A stretch of DNA of 64,000 bases, from NCBI GenBank assembly GCA_963844885.1, contig CAWJQA010000007.1, forward strand, positions 248,001 to 312,000, read 5' to 3'. How positions within the stretch are numbered: position 1 is the first letter of the stretch; each line of letters begins with the position of its first letter. The position numbers and the translations under genes are program-made. This document shows, piece after piece, positions 1 through 8,300 of this stretch. Below the pieces are notes generated by a model. That model was not told the DNA's origin. It did not search any database and saw nothing but the letters and a program-made list of their open reading frames with translations. Origin of the DNA: DATMER01 sp963844885. Lineage in GTDB: Bacteria > Acidobacteriota > Thermoanaerobaculia > Multivoradales > UBA5704.

Positions 1-1
1 G

Positions 2-199
2 CGGGCAAAGGGCGGAAGTGGTGCATCTCTGAACCGGACAGTGATCGAGTTGCTGCGCGATGCCTTATTAGGTGCCCGGCGAAGTGAGAAAAGAAACGGC
101 CTCGCCGCACTCGCGGGTACATGGAGCGACGAGGAGCATGAGCGTTTCGTGGCCGCCGTGGCCGTGACGGAGCAGATTGACGAGGATCTGTGGCGGTGA
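2..199 (+). CDS. Antitoxin of a VapBC-type pair (5' end outside window)
   Basis: The reading frame is open from the window edge and ends in TGA at 197-199. It contains SLNRTVIELLRDAL, typical of the ribbon-helix-helix DNA-binding part of VapB/CopG-like antitoxins, followed by an acidic tail ending TEQIDEDLWR. VapB proteins bind and silence the partner PIN toxin and repress their own operon. The next gene begins at GTG 190 and overlaps by 10 bases, the usual translational coupling of antitoxin and toxin. The true start is not visible, so length cannot be judged. Assignment rests on the short motif and on the partner gene. Confidence 0.75.
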   Translation, partial: RAKGGSGASLNRTVIELLRDALLGARRSEKRNGLAALAGTWSDEEHERFVAAVAVTEQIDEDLWR

Positions 200-597
200 G
201 CCGCTACTGCCTCGATACTTCGGCCTACAGCCAATTCAAACGCGGCGATCCTCAAGTCGTCGATCTCATCGATCGCGCGGAGTGGTTGGGTATTCCATCT
301 GTGGTCCTGGGCGAGCTGTGGATCGGGTTTCTTTTGGGAAGCCGTTTGACAGCCAATCAAGCGGAGCTCGACGAGTTTCTTACCCATCCGGCCGTCGAGG
401 AACTGACGGTCGATCGCGCGGTCAGCCGTATCTACGCAGAAATCGTTGTGTCGCTTCAGAAAGCTGGAACCCCTCTGCCTTCGAATGACATCTGGATCGC
501 AGCCAACGCCGCCCGCGCTGGGGCGACCGTGTTGACCTACGACGGGCACTTTCAGTACATCCAGCGCGTCAGCTCGATCGTGCTCTCTCCTCCCTGA
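190..597 (+). CDS. vapC: VapC-type PIN-domain toxin
   Basis: This is a 135-aa PIN-domain protein, the normal size for VapC ribonucleases that cleave tRNA or rRNA when released from VapB. The expected acidic residues are visible: Asp9 in CLDTSAYS, Glu42 in VLGELWIG, the Asp of NDIWIAANA near residue 100 and the Asp of TYDGHF near residue 118. The GTG start lies inside the antitoxin gene. It looks intact. Target RNA cannot be told from sequence. Immediately downstream the DNA changes to a reverse DUF5916 scrap and a truncated peptidase, so the module may mark an insertion point. Confidence 0.9.
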   Translation: MAVSRYCLDTSAYSQFKRGDPQVVDLIDRAEWLGIPSVVLGELWIGFLLGSRLTANQAELDEFLTHPAVEELTVDRAVSRIYAEIVVSLQKAGTPLPSNDIWIAANAARAGATVLTYDGHFQYIQRVSSIVLSPP

Positions 598-602
598 GCC
601 CT

Positions 603-631
603 CCAGGAAGAGCACCGTCTGCGGGGTTCAG
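603..631 (-). pseudogene. Scrap of a DUF5916 gene (C-terminal LNPQTVLFLG region)
   Basis: These bases match 20304-20331, inside the 3' part of the intact DUF5916 gene of this window, with one extra G. Read on the minus strand they encode LNPQTVLFLG before the indel. A different scrap of the same gene end lies at 5167-5199. This is a short remnant, not a gene. Confidence 0.6.
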
Positions 632-702
632 CCGATCCGCGGCAGCGCTTCGCGCTCTTCGGCATCCCGTACGACCTGACCGATCCCGCGAAGATCCGGC
701 TG

Positions 703-1371
703 GTGGCGGAGGACGAAGTGGGCAACCGGGCCGAGGCGTCCTTCGTGGACCGTTTCACTCCGCGGCCGATCCACAAGGACACGATCCAGGTCGATGACGC
801 CTACCTGAACAAGGTCGTGCCCGAGATCCTCTCCCGGTCGCCGGAGATCGAGGATCGGGGGAACCTGCTGCGGAACTACCTGGCGATCAAGTCGGAGCCG
901 AAATTCCTCTGGACGGAGCCGTTCCTGCCGATGGTCAACGCCGCCATCACGGCCGCCTTCGCGGACCGGCGGGCCTACGTCTACCAAGGCCGGGAGATCG
1001 ACCAGCAGGACCACCTCGGCTTCGACATGGCCTCGGTGGAGCGCGACGCGATCCGCGCCTCGAACCGGGGCAAGGTGGTGCTGGCGCGCTTCTTCGGGAT
1101 CTACGGCAACGCCGTGGTGATCGACCACGGCTACGGCCTGATGAGCCTCTACGGCCACCTGTCGTCGATCGAAGTCCAGGCGGGGCAGACCGTCGAGCGC
1201 GGCCAGGAGATCGGGCGCTCCGGCCAGACCGGCCTCGCCGGCGGCGACCATCTGCACTTCACACTGCTCGTCCACGGCCTGCCGGTCAACCCGGTCGAGT
1301 GGTGGGACCCGCACTGGATCCAGGACCGGATCGCCCGCAAGCTGGGTGCGCTCCTGCCGTACAAGGGATAG
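703..1371 (+). CDS. M23-family peptidoglycan metallopeptidase, N-terminally truncated
   Basis: Zinc-dependent endopeptidase of the LytM/M23 fold that cuts peptidoglycan peptide cross-links. The C-terminal half shows the family signatures: HLGFDMA (HxxxD ligand pair), VIDHGYGLMSLYGHLS, and the final HLHF ligand, then NPVEWW. Protein-like sequence in this frame continues upstream to about base 632 (RFALFGIPYDLTDPAKIRL), so the GTG at 703 is only the first usual start codon. Full-length relatives carry a longer N-terminal region and signal peptide, absent here because VapC and a DUF5916 scrap lie directly upstream. Probably a 5'-truncated gene; expression is uncertain. Confidence 0.8.
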   Translation: MAEDEVGNRAEASFVDRFTPRPIHKDTIQVDDAYLNKVVPEILSRSPEIEDRGNLLRNYLAIKSEPKFLWTEPFLPMVNAAITAAFADRRAYVYQGREIDQQDHLGFDMASVERDAIRASNRGKVVLARFFGIYGNAVVIDHGYGLMSLYGHLSSIEVQAGQTVERGQEIGRSGQTGLAGGDHLHFTLLVHGLPVNPVEWWDPHWIQDRIARKLGALLPYKG

Positions 1372-1424
1372 ACCTCCTCGCCTTCGGGAAGGCTTCCGTC
1401 CTCGGCGGGAGCGTTCTCGTCCTC

Positions 1425-1520
1425 AAAACTTACGCCCCGTTCTCACGCAAGGGCGTTCCCCGTCTTCAGAGCGGCGCTCTGTTTTCAAAAACTTACGCTC
1501 CGTTTTCATGCGAGGACGTT
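1425..1520 (+). repeat. Pair of imperfect 34-bp direct repeats
   Basis: Copies at 1425-1458 and 1487-1520 share the frame AAAACTTACGCYCCGTTYTC followed by AYGCRAGGRCGTTC, about 29 of 34 positions. They lie between the M23 gene and the promoter of the next gene. Function unknown. Confidence 0.6.
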
Positions 1521-1604
1521 CAAGAATCGTCCGGAAGCGCCGCCAATCCCGAGGCGCTACCAATCCAGCCCGATCTCTGTGGAATAATTCCTGACGCAGA
1601 CCTA

Positions 1605-1633
1605 TTGACAGCGTTGAGAACGCTTGGTATGGT
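1605..1633 (+). promoter_or_regulatory. Sigma-70-like promoter with palindrome in the spacer
   Basis: TTGACA (1605-1610), 17-base spacer, TATGGT (1628-1633). The spacer contains GCGTT-GAG-AACGC, a perfect small inverted repeat that could be an operator. It points to the gene starting at 1762, leaving a leader of about 120 nt. Confidence 0.6.
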
Positions 1634-1667
1634 TCGCTGCGTTGTTGGTTGTAGAGCCGGCTTTGGA

Positions 1668-1720
1668 GGCAGCATCGTGCTGCCTTTATCCCAGCGTCGG
1701 GGGTGTGCCTCGCCGCTGGG
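1668..1720 (+). promoter_or_regulatory. Two leader hairpins, the first terminator-like
   Basis: GGCAGCA-TCG-TGCTGCC (1668-1684) is a perfect 7-bp hairpin followed by TTTAT. A second stem pairs CCCAGCG (1690-1696) with CGCTGGG (1714-1720). Both lie between the promoter and the ribosome-binding site of the 1762 gene and could act as an attenuator; no known riboswitch class is recognised. Confidence 0.45.
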
Positions 1721-1761
1721 CGGGAAGCAGACCGCTGTATCGATCGAAAAGGAGAAGAGAC

Positions 1762-2199
1762 ATGCGTAACACCAAGTTCAGTCAGAAGGTCAATGGATGG
1801 CAGCTCCTCGCGGACTCGCTGAGCGCGGAGCTGGCGACGAAGCCTCACCTCCAGCCGCTGTACGGGGAGCTGCTGGACGTCCTCGCGGACGCCCGGCAGA
1901 TGCTGGCGGACCAGGAGACGGCGCGGGCGGAGCTGCTGGAAGCCGTCCGGCTCCGCCAGGGGGTCGAGGTGCGCGGCGACGGGATCCGCAGCCGCCTCGC
2001 GTCGTTCCTGCGGGGCGAGCTCGGGCCCAAGAACCCGCTGCTCGTGCGCTACGGGGTGCCGCCCCTGGCCCGCTCGCGTCGGCAGCCGCAGGAGGAGCCG
2101 CCTCCCCCGGAATCGCCGGCTCCGGCCGGTGACTCCGGCAATCCCAACGCGGCCGGCGATCTCGTCGGCGTCGGCGGCATCGGCGGCGTAGCCGGGTAG
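1762..2199 (+). CDS. Small hypothetical protein with helical core and Pro/Gly-rich tail
   Basis: A 145-aa protein. ATG 1762 is chosen because AAGGAG stands a few bases before it; an open frame upstream has no better start. Residues 1-105 look helical and charged, ending in FLRGELGPKNPLLVRYGVPP. That ending resembles FWRHYGRKSVKLIELGMHP in the 27131 gene, so the two appear to belong to one family of short helical proteins with a conserved C-terminal F-x-(Y/L)-G-x5-L-x3-G-x2-P pattern. The tail is a low-complexity Pro/Glu then Gly-rich stretch ending GVGGIGGVAG. It has its own promoter and leader hairpins. Function unknown. Confidence 0.65.
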   Translation: MRNTKFSQKVNGWQLLADSLSAELATKPHLQPLYGELLDVLADARQMLADQETARAELLEAVRLRQGVEVRGDGIRSRLASFLRGELGPKNPLLVRYGVPPLARSRRQPQEEPPPPESPAPAGDSGNPNAAGDLVGVGGIGGVAG

Positions 2200-2254
2200 G
2201 GGAGCGGAGCGATGTCTTCGGATCGGGGGGCCCCGCAAGGCCCCCCCCCTTTTT

Positions 2255-2716
2255 TCAGGGCAGGTCGTCCTCGCTCAATTTCTCCATCTCCGCCAGCACG
2301 AGCTCGAGCATCTGGCGGACCATCCTGTCGCGGCTCGCGCGCGGGGCGGCCGGTTTCGTTCGGCGCGCCGGGAGGGCCTGGTCGGTGCCGCCGGCGTCTC
2401 CGGAAAGGAATTCCTCGGGTGCCGGCATCAGCTCCTGCAGGGCCGCTACCAGTTGCATCGTCTCGCGTCCGAGCCTGCGCGGTGGGTAGACGGACTCGAA
2501 GAAGGCCCCGGGGGGCAACTTGACCGCGGCGCAGATGCCGAGCACATGCTCCATCCGAAGCTCCACCTTGCCGGAGAAGATCCGGCTCAGGTACCCGGTG
2601 CTCAGCCCCATCTCGCGCTCGATCTGGCGGTGGGAGACCTCGCGGAACTGGACCGCCGCCTTCAGGAGCTTGGTGATCCGTTCGATTTCCTGCACGAGCT
2701 GCGCGTTGTCCTTCAT
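2255..2716 (-). CDS. XRE-family helix-turn-helix regulator
   Basis: A 153-aa protein whose residues about 25-75 form an HTH_XRE domain: SHRQIEREMGLSTGYLSRIF is the helix-turn-helix, followed by GICAAVKLPPGAFF, typical of the domain's last helix. The rest is a charged tail without known fold. It should bind DNA as a dimer. A perfect inverted repeat (2731-2762) sits 15 bases upstream of the start codon, consistent with autoregulation. The gene is transcribed away from the secreted-protein gene at 3254, with about 540 bases between the two starts. Confidence 0.8.
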   Translation of the reverse strand: MKDNAQLVQEIERITKLLKAAVQFREVSHRQIEREMGLSTGYLSRIFSGKVELRMEHVLGICAAVKLPPGAFFESVYPPRRLGRETMQLVAALQELMPAPEEFLSGDAGGTDQALPARRTKPAAPRASRDRMVRQMLELVLAEMEKLSEDDLP

Positions 2717-2730
2717 AGTCCGGAATCATA

Positions 2731-2762
2731 CAGCAGTCGCTGACAAAATATCCAGACTGCTG
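2731..2762. promoter_or_regulatory. Candidate operator of the HTH gene
   Basis: CAGCAGTC (2731-2738) and GACTGCTG (2755-2762) form a perfect 8-bp inverted repeat with 16 bases between the arms, directly upstream of the HTH start at 2716. The arm centres are 24 bp apart (about two helical turns), as for a dimeric HTH protein. Confidence 0.55.
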
Positions 2763-3253
2763 TCGATTAAGTCCGATGTCTGACTGATTGCCGTTTCAGG
2801 GTTCGTTTCAGGGTTCTTTGAAAACTCGACAGGGACGGCGGCCGCCGTGTCCAAGGCCTCCGCCGTCCCGCCATGGAGGCCCGCCTGTTCCGGGGAGGGG
2901 GCGGGCCGGTGCCGGAGGTGTGCGGAGACGGGCGCTCCGCACGGCCTCGCCCGGGTTCCTCTGTGAGTGACAGTGAGTACAGGTAGACCTCCCTTTCGCC
3001 CCCTGATTTCCCACCGGGATGGGGACGCGCTCCCAATTCACTCGGCGGCTGGCAGAGTCGTTCCTCCTGGCGTTTCCTTATGGCAAGTTGTATAACTTCC
3101 TGGCGAGTCGGCGGGTACCGCCAAGGAGGGTCTGGCTCCCATGCGGATGACGGGTCGCCCCGCGGATTTTCTCGCGCACCATACCTTGCGGGAGGCGAGC
3201 CCTCGCGGCCAATGCAGGCCGCCCGGAGCCGGCCTCGACCCCAAGGAGCCCCC
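2763..3253. other. Non-coding stretch upstream of small secreted protein
   Basis: No convincing gene. It holds a short direct repeat (GTTTCAGGGTTC near 2798-2816), GC-rich low-complexity sequence, and AAGGAG just before ATG 3254. It probably carries the divergent promoters for the HTH gene and the 3254 gene, but no clear -35/-10 pair was found. Confidence 0.4.
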
Positions 3254-3553
3254 ATGACCCGATCCTCGTTGTCTCGAATCCTCGTGACCGCTCTCCTCGT
3301 GCTGGCGACGGCGGTGCCGTCCGTCCTGGCCGGGGAGCCCGGATCCTACCCGAACCGGGGTGCCGCCGGCTTCTCGCTGGTGGATCTTCTCGGCCGTGCC
3401 TGGGGAGGCCTCGTGAGCCTCTGGATGGAGAACGGCTGCGGCCTCGACCCGGACGGCCGCTGCGCGGCCGGGCAGAGCGGGATGGGCCTGGTCCCGGCCC
3501 AGGACAACGGCTGCGGCATCGACCCGAGCGGCGGCTGCCGGTCCGGGAGCTAG
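3254..3553 (+). CDS. Small secreted protein with two CGxDPxGxC motifs
   Basis: A 99-aa protein. ATG 3254 follows AAGGAGC. Residues 1-26 are a signal peptide (basic start, hydrophobic VTALLVLATAVPSVLA, cut after ALA-type site). The mature part has a short amphipathic stretch LVDLLGRAWGGLVSLW, then NGCGLDPDGRC and, near the end, NGCGIDPSGGC. The same design, with one motif, occurs in the protein at 19920. The four cysteines could make disulfides outside the cytoplasm. Not a family I recognise. Possible roles are a secreted structural, signalling or toxin-like peptide; none is shown by sequence. Confidence 0.75.
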   Translation: MTRSSLSRILVTALLVLATAVPSVLAGEPGSYPNRGAAGFSLVDLLGRAWGGLVSLWMENGCGLDPDGRCAAGQSGMGLVPAQDNGCGIDPSGGCRSGS

Positions 3554-3559
3554 GCGCCC

Positions 3560-3617
3560 TCACCCCCCGGCCCCCTCTCCCGGTCCGCCCGAGTCCACCC
3601 GCCCCGGGAGAGGGGGA
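3560..3617. repeat. REP-type palindrome (CCCTCTCCC class)
   Basis: CCCTCTCCC and GGGAGAGGG arms enclose a 20-30 base middle. It lies between convergent genes (3254 gene and 3633 gene). Related copies stand near 33260, 33790, 38684 and 44483. May double as a transcription terminator. Confidence 0.6.
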
Positions 3618-3632
3618 GACTTGCTTTGTGTG

Positions 3633-4442
3633 TCACGGCTCGAAGCGCAGCTCCGGGCAGTGCTGAGCCCGGCGCAGATAATCGGAAAGCAGCCCGGGGT
3701 CGGCGATGGCGCCGACCTTCCAGAGCCGGTCGGATTGAAGGAAGGCGGTATCGGACGCCGGGAAGTCGCCTTTCACCCGGCGGGCGTTGGCGAGAAAGCC
3801 CCAGCAGAGGCCGCCCACGCGGGAGATCCACTCCTTGCTGCCCGGCGTCATCTCGGCCATGCGCACGGACATCCGGGCGAGGTCCACCGCCTCGTCCGCG
3901 TCGTGGGCCGCGAGCTTCACACTCTGGAAGGCCGCGCGCTCGCAGAGCGCCCACGTGCGGTACGCCTCGTACTCCTCGACCATCCGCCACCGCTCCCGGG
4001 ACGGCCGCCGCATCAGATCCTTGAACGGCGCCTCGGCCGCCTCGCGGTCGATCCGGGCCTTGTGCTCCCGCAGCGCCTGGGCGAGCTGCTCGAAGGTCGC
4101 GTGGAACACCGCCGTGGCTTGCAGCGCCGCCGCGGTCCTGAGCGTCCGAACCTCTTCCTCGGTGGGCTCGACGGGCGACAGGGGGGAGGGCCCGGCGGCG
4201 GAGCCGGGGCGGCGGAGAAGGTCGGCGCAGAAGAGGGCGAGATCGACCTCCTCGGGTCCGCGGTCCATGCAGGCGAACAGCTTTTCCAGCCTGGCACGGT
4301 CCGGCTCCCGCTTCTTCTCCAGGCTCGAAAGGTCAGGCGTACCGGAGAGCTCCGCCAGCTTCTTCTGGCTGACGTTCGCCGCCACCCGCCCGAGGGTCAG
4401 GGCGAGGCTCATCCGGGGCCGCGGGGTCTTCTCGTCGCTCAA
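3633..4442 (-). CDS. HTH-containing regulator-like protein
   Basis: A 269-aa protein. The TTG at 4442 is chosen because AAAGGAGG lies 8 bases before it; a longer open frame to 4565 lacks support. Residues 14-60 (LALTLGRVAANVSQKKLAEL then SGTPDLSSLEKKREP) match a divergent XRE-type HTH. The rest is alpha-helical, with a segment (ARMSVRMAEMTPGSKEWISR, LCWGFLANARRVKGDFPASD) that looks like TPR-type helical repeats: W/G/A at packing positions and GDFPASDTAF. Such HTH-plus-helical-repeat proteins are common one-component regulators in acidobacteria. Target genes unknown; the divergent neighbour at 4669 is a candidate. Confidence 0.65.
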   Translation of the reverse strand: MSDEKTPRPRMSLALTLGRVAANVSQKKLAELSGTPDLSSLEKKREPDRARLEKLFACMDRGPEEVDLALFCADLLRRPGSAAGPSPLSPVEPTEEEVRTLRTAAALQATAVFHATFEQLAQALREHKARIDREAAEAPFKDLMRRPSRERWRMVEEYEAYRTWALCERAAFQSVKLAAHDADEAVDLARMSVRMAEMTPGSKEWISRVGGLCWGFLANARRVKGDFPASDTAFLQSDRLWKVGAIADPGLLSDYLRRAQHCPELRFEP

Positions 4443-4668
4443 CGGGGCATCCTCCTTTCGCAGGTTTCTCCATAGACATCGGTGCCCGTTCTCCCCGAAG
4501 TGTGACAACGAAGGAGAACTTTCCCCTGCCGATCGATCTCCGCCAGGAAAAAAGAGAAGCTCCACCCGACACGCGTAGGTTTCAGGCGCGCCCGGGTTGG
4601 AGGCGCCCTCTCCTCACGCTAGCCTCCTCCTCGCACCCGTAGACGAGACATGGAGACACGACTGCGCC

Positions 4669-5133
4669 ATGCCCGGACTTGAAGACGTCGAAGAAAGGCT
4701 CCTGCGCGTTACAGAAGGCCTGATCCGGTTCCGGTTCCGCCTGCCCGGCGACGCGCTCGACCTGGCAAGCTTCGAGGAGGACCATGCCGACGAGATCGCG
4801 GATGCCGAAGTCGAGCTCCGCGCGCATCTGGAGCACTCTTTCATCGAGCATTTCGATCCCCTTCTCCGGGTGCTTCTGGACGCCTCCGGGGATCCTCGGG
4901 CGAAAGTGCTGGCGGCCGTGCTGGAGCTCGTGGGCCTCCAGTACCGGCTCCAGACCATCGCCGACCATCTCCCGCGCTCACAGCGGGAGGAAGAGATGGT
5001 CGAAGGCTTGATCCCGCCGGACTCACCCACGGAAATGCGGACCGTCATCGGCGCGGTCAACGAAGATCAACTGGACCTTGCCATCAACAACCTGCTCCAC
5101 GCGGCCGGGTACACGCCTCCCGGCAGGGGATGA
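4669..5133 (+). CDS. Hypothetical helical cytoplasmic protein
   Basis: A 154-aa acidic protein. The first in-frame ATG after the divergent promoter region is 4669; an upstream GTG at 4597 is possible but extends into the spacer. It has no signal peptide, membrane span or cysteine pattern. It begins MPGLEDVEERLLRVTEGLIR and is mostly predicted helix. It is divergent from the HTH regulator at 4442 with 226 bases between starts and may be its target. Not recognised. Confidence 0.55.
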   Translation: MPGLEDVEERLLRVTEGLIRFRFRLPGDALDLASFEEDHADEIADAEVELRAHLEHSFIEHFDPLLRVLLDASGDPRAKVLAAVLELVGLQYRLQTIADHLPRSQREEEMVEGLIPPDSPTEMRTVIGAVNEDQLDLAINNLLHAAGYTPPGRG

Positions 5134-5166
5134 GGGCGGTCGATCGACCGGCACGTCGAAGCTGAG

Positions 5167-5199
5167 CAGTTCCTCTTCTCCTACAAGCTAAATCCCCAG
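5167..5199 (+). pseudogene. Scrap of a DUF5916 gene (QLLFSYKLNPQ region)
   Basis: Encodes QFLFSYKLNPQ, 29 of 33 bases identical to the coding strand of the DUF5916 gene around 20328-20360, then runs into a stop. The adjoining part of the same gene end is found reversed at 603-631. Remnant of a lost paralogue. Confidence 0.6.
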
Positions 5200-5313
5200 G
5201 CTGATTGACTTCTCCGCGGCGAAGTGTAAGCTTGGAGAGTTCCCGTCGCAGTCTGGTGTTCGATGTCCGGGTCAGCCCGGCATGGTGGAGCTTTCATGCT
5301 CCAGGAGAGAGGT

Positions 5314-8300
5314 ATGATCCGGAGAGGAGCTCTTTGGCTTCTTGTAGCCCTTCTGATTGCCTGCTTTGGTCTCATCGGCAACACGGGAAGCGGGGAGCTC
5401 ACGGGCGGCGAGGCCCTCTGGCTCGCCGGAGCCTCCGGAGCCCTGAAGGTTGCGGACCCGGCTGGAGATCTTCTGTTGACGCTCGGCGAGGCCCGGGGAG
5501 CCCGGGCGGTGGCTGTCGATTCGCGGCGCGCCACCGTGTGGGTGTGGGCGGGCCGGGTGCTCCGGGCCTATGGATTTCAGGGTGAGTCGCGCCTGGCCGT
5601 GGCGGTGCCTCTGCCCGATGCCGAGGACGCCGAGCTGGTTGTCTATCCCGAGGACGGTTCCGTCTGGCTGGCCGTCGGCGAGGACGTCCGGAGCGTCTCC
5701 GCGGCCGGCGAGTCTCTCCGAGCCTTCCGGGCGGATGGCCGGGTCGAAGCGCTGGCGGTCACCGAAGGGGTTCTCTGGGTGGAAACCCGCCGCTCCGTGG
5801 CGGCCCATGACGGTGTGACCGGCGCTCTGGTGCGGACCCTCGTGTCTGAGCCGTCCGCCGGTCTCCGCGGTCTTGCCGCCGCCATCGGAGGCACCGGAGG
5901 CGACGGCCTTTGGGTCGCCGGTACAGGGGGGCTCCGGCGTTTCTCGGCGGAGGGCGATCTGGTCCTCTCGATCCCGACGGCCGGCCTTCTTCAAGTGGCG
6001 GCGGCTCCGGATGGCGGAGCCTGGGCCGCCACCGCCAAGGAGCTGATCCGGGTCGGGCCTGCCGGCGAGCGTCTCTTGGGCCTTCAGCCCTTCGCCGGCC
6101 GGGGCGTCATCACGGATCTGGCCGCCGACCCGGGAGACGGCGCCGTCTGGGTCGCCATCCAGGACGACCTCGTCCGCGTGAGCGCGTCGGGCGGGGTGAC
6201 CCGGGCTTCAGGCCTTCCGGTGCCGGTTCAGATCCGGGACCTGGCGCTCTACTCCGATGTCTTTCCTCCCGAGATCGAAATCCGGACACCCGGGCCGGGC
6301 GCGCTCCTGAACCACCGCATGCCTCCGGTCCAGGTAGCCTATGACGATGTGGGCACCGGCATCGATCCGCGCACCCTCGACGTGCGCATGGACGGGGTGG
6401 CGCTGACCTGTCAGCCGGAAGAGGCCGGGGCCGGCTGCGCTCTCCAAGCGGAGCTTGCGGACGGAGAGCACACGGCTACGGCCACGGTCCGCGACCTCGC
6501 GGGCAATCTGTCTTCCCAGGCCGGCAGCCGCTTCACCGTGGACGCGACGCCGCCGGCCATCCGGCTCGACCAACCCCTTGACGGCCAGGTGACCGGGGAT
6601 CGCGAGCAGGTCTTCGAAGGCGCGCTCAGCGAGCCGGCATCGCTGACCTTGAACGGCACCCGGGTGCCGCTGTCGGGGCTGGCGTTCCGCTACGGCCCCG
6701 TCCTTCTCGAAGAAGGGGAAAACCCCTTTGTCCTGACCGCCACCGACCCGGCCGGCAACACCGGCGAGCTGGCGCTCACCGTGACGCTACGGACGGCGCC
6801 GCCCGATCCGCTGCCGCCCGACCCGGCCACGGTGGCGCCCGCACCCGATCCCACGGTCGCTTTCGACCTGGCCGCGGGCACGGCTTTTCTTTATTCAGGC
6901 GCGCATCCGATCCAAACCGGTGTGGCGCCGGGCACGATCGACCCGCGGCGCGCCGCGGTTCTCCGCGGCCGGGTGATCAGCCGCGACGGCGGACCGCTCG
7001 CCGGAGCCCGAATCTCGATCCTCGGACATCCCGAGCTCGGGAGCACTCTCAGCCGTGCGGACGGGATGTACGACCTGGCGGTCAACGGCGGGGGTAGCCT
7101 GATCGTTCAGGTCGAAAAGGACGGCCGGCTGCCGGCGCAGCGGCCGGTGGAGGCGCCGTGGCGCGACTTCGCGCCGGTGGAGGACATCGCCCTCGTTTCC
7201 TTCGACCCGGAGGCCACAACGATCACCGCCGGCCTGCCTGCGGTCCAGGTGGCCCGCGGCAGCCTCGTTTCCGATCAAGACGGCAGCCGCAGGACGACAC
7301 TGCTTTTCCCGGAATCGACCGACGCTCAGATGGTGATGCCGGACGGCACCTCGAGCCCCCTGGCAACCTTGACGGTGCGCGCCACCGAATACACCGCCGG
7401 GCCACGCGGCCTTGCCGCCATGCCAGGGCCGCTGCCTTCGGGTGTTGCCTACACCTACGCCGTCGAGCTTTCGGCGGATGAAGCCGTCGCGGTCGGGGCG
7501 AAGTCGGTCGTTTTCAGCAAGCCGGTTCTCCACTACGTCGAAAACTTTCTCGGTTTTCCGGTCGGCGGCATCGTTCCAGTCGGCTACTACGACCGCGAAG
7601 CCGGCGCCTGGCTGGCCTCCGGCAACGGCCGGGTCGTCAAGCTCCTCGCCATCACCGACGGTCTCGCGCTGCTCGATATGACGGGCAGCGGGTCGCCTTC
7701 GAGCGATACGGATCTTCAGGCGCTCGGCGTCACCGTAGCGGAGCGCCGGCTGCTCGCGGAGCTCTATTCGCCGGGCCAAAGCCTCTGGCGGGTCCCCATC
7801 CCCCATTTCACTCCTTGGGACTGCAACTGGCCGTATGGCCCACCGCCGGATGCCGAGCCGCCCAAGCAGCCGGAGCCCGAGACCGACGAGCCCGAAGACG
7901 AGCCCTGTGAGCAGCCGGGATCGATCATCGAGTGCCAGAATCAGACCATGGGCGAGTCGTTGCCCATCGTGGGTACTCCCTACACTCTCAACTATCGTAG
8001 CGACCGGGTTCCCGGCCGCAAGGGAAATCATTCGATCAACATCCCGCTGAGCGGTCCCACGGTGCCGGCCAGTCTCAAACGGATCGAGCTCAAGATCGCC
8101 GTCGCCGGCCAGCTCGTCTCGGCTTCCTTCTCGCGGGAGCCGAATCAGCGCTACGTTTTCACCTGGGACGGCAAGGACGCCTACGGCCGCGTCCTCTACG
8201 GCCGGCAGCCGGTGACCGTCGCAATCGGCTACGTCTACGACGCCGAGTATCAAACCCCGGTGAATCTCGATCAAAGCTGGGCTCAGCTATCGGGCGTTCC

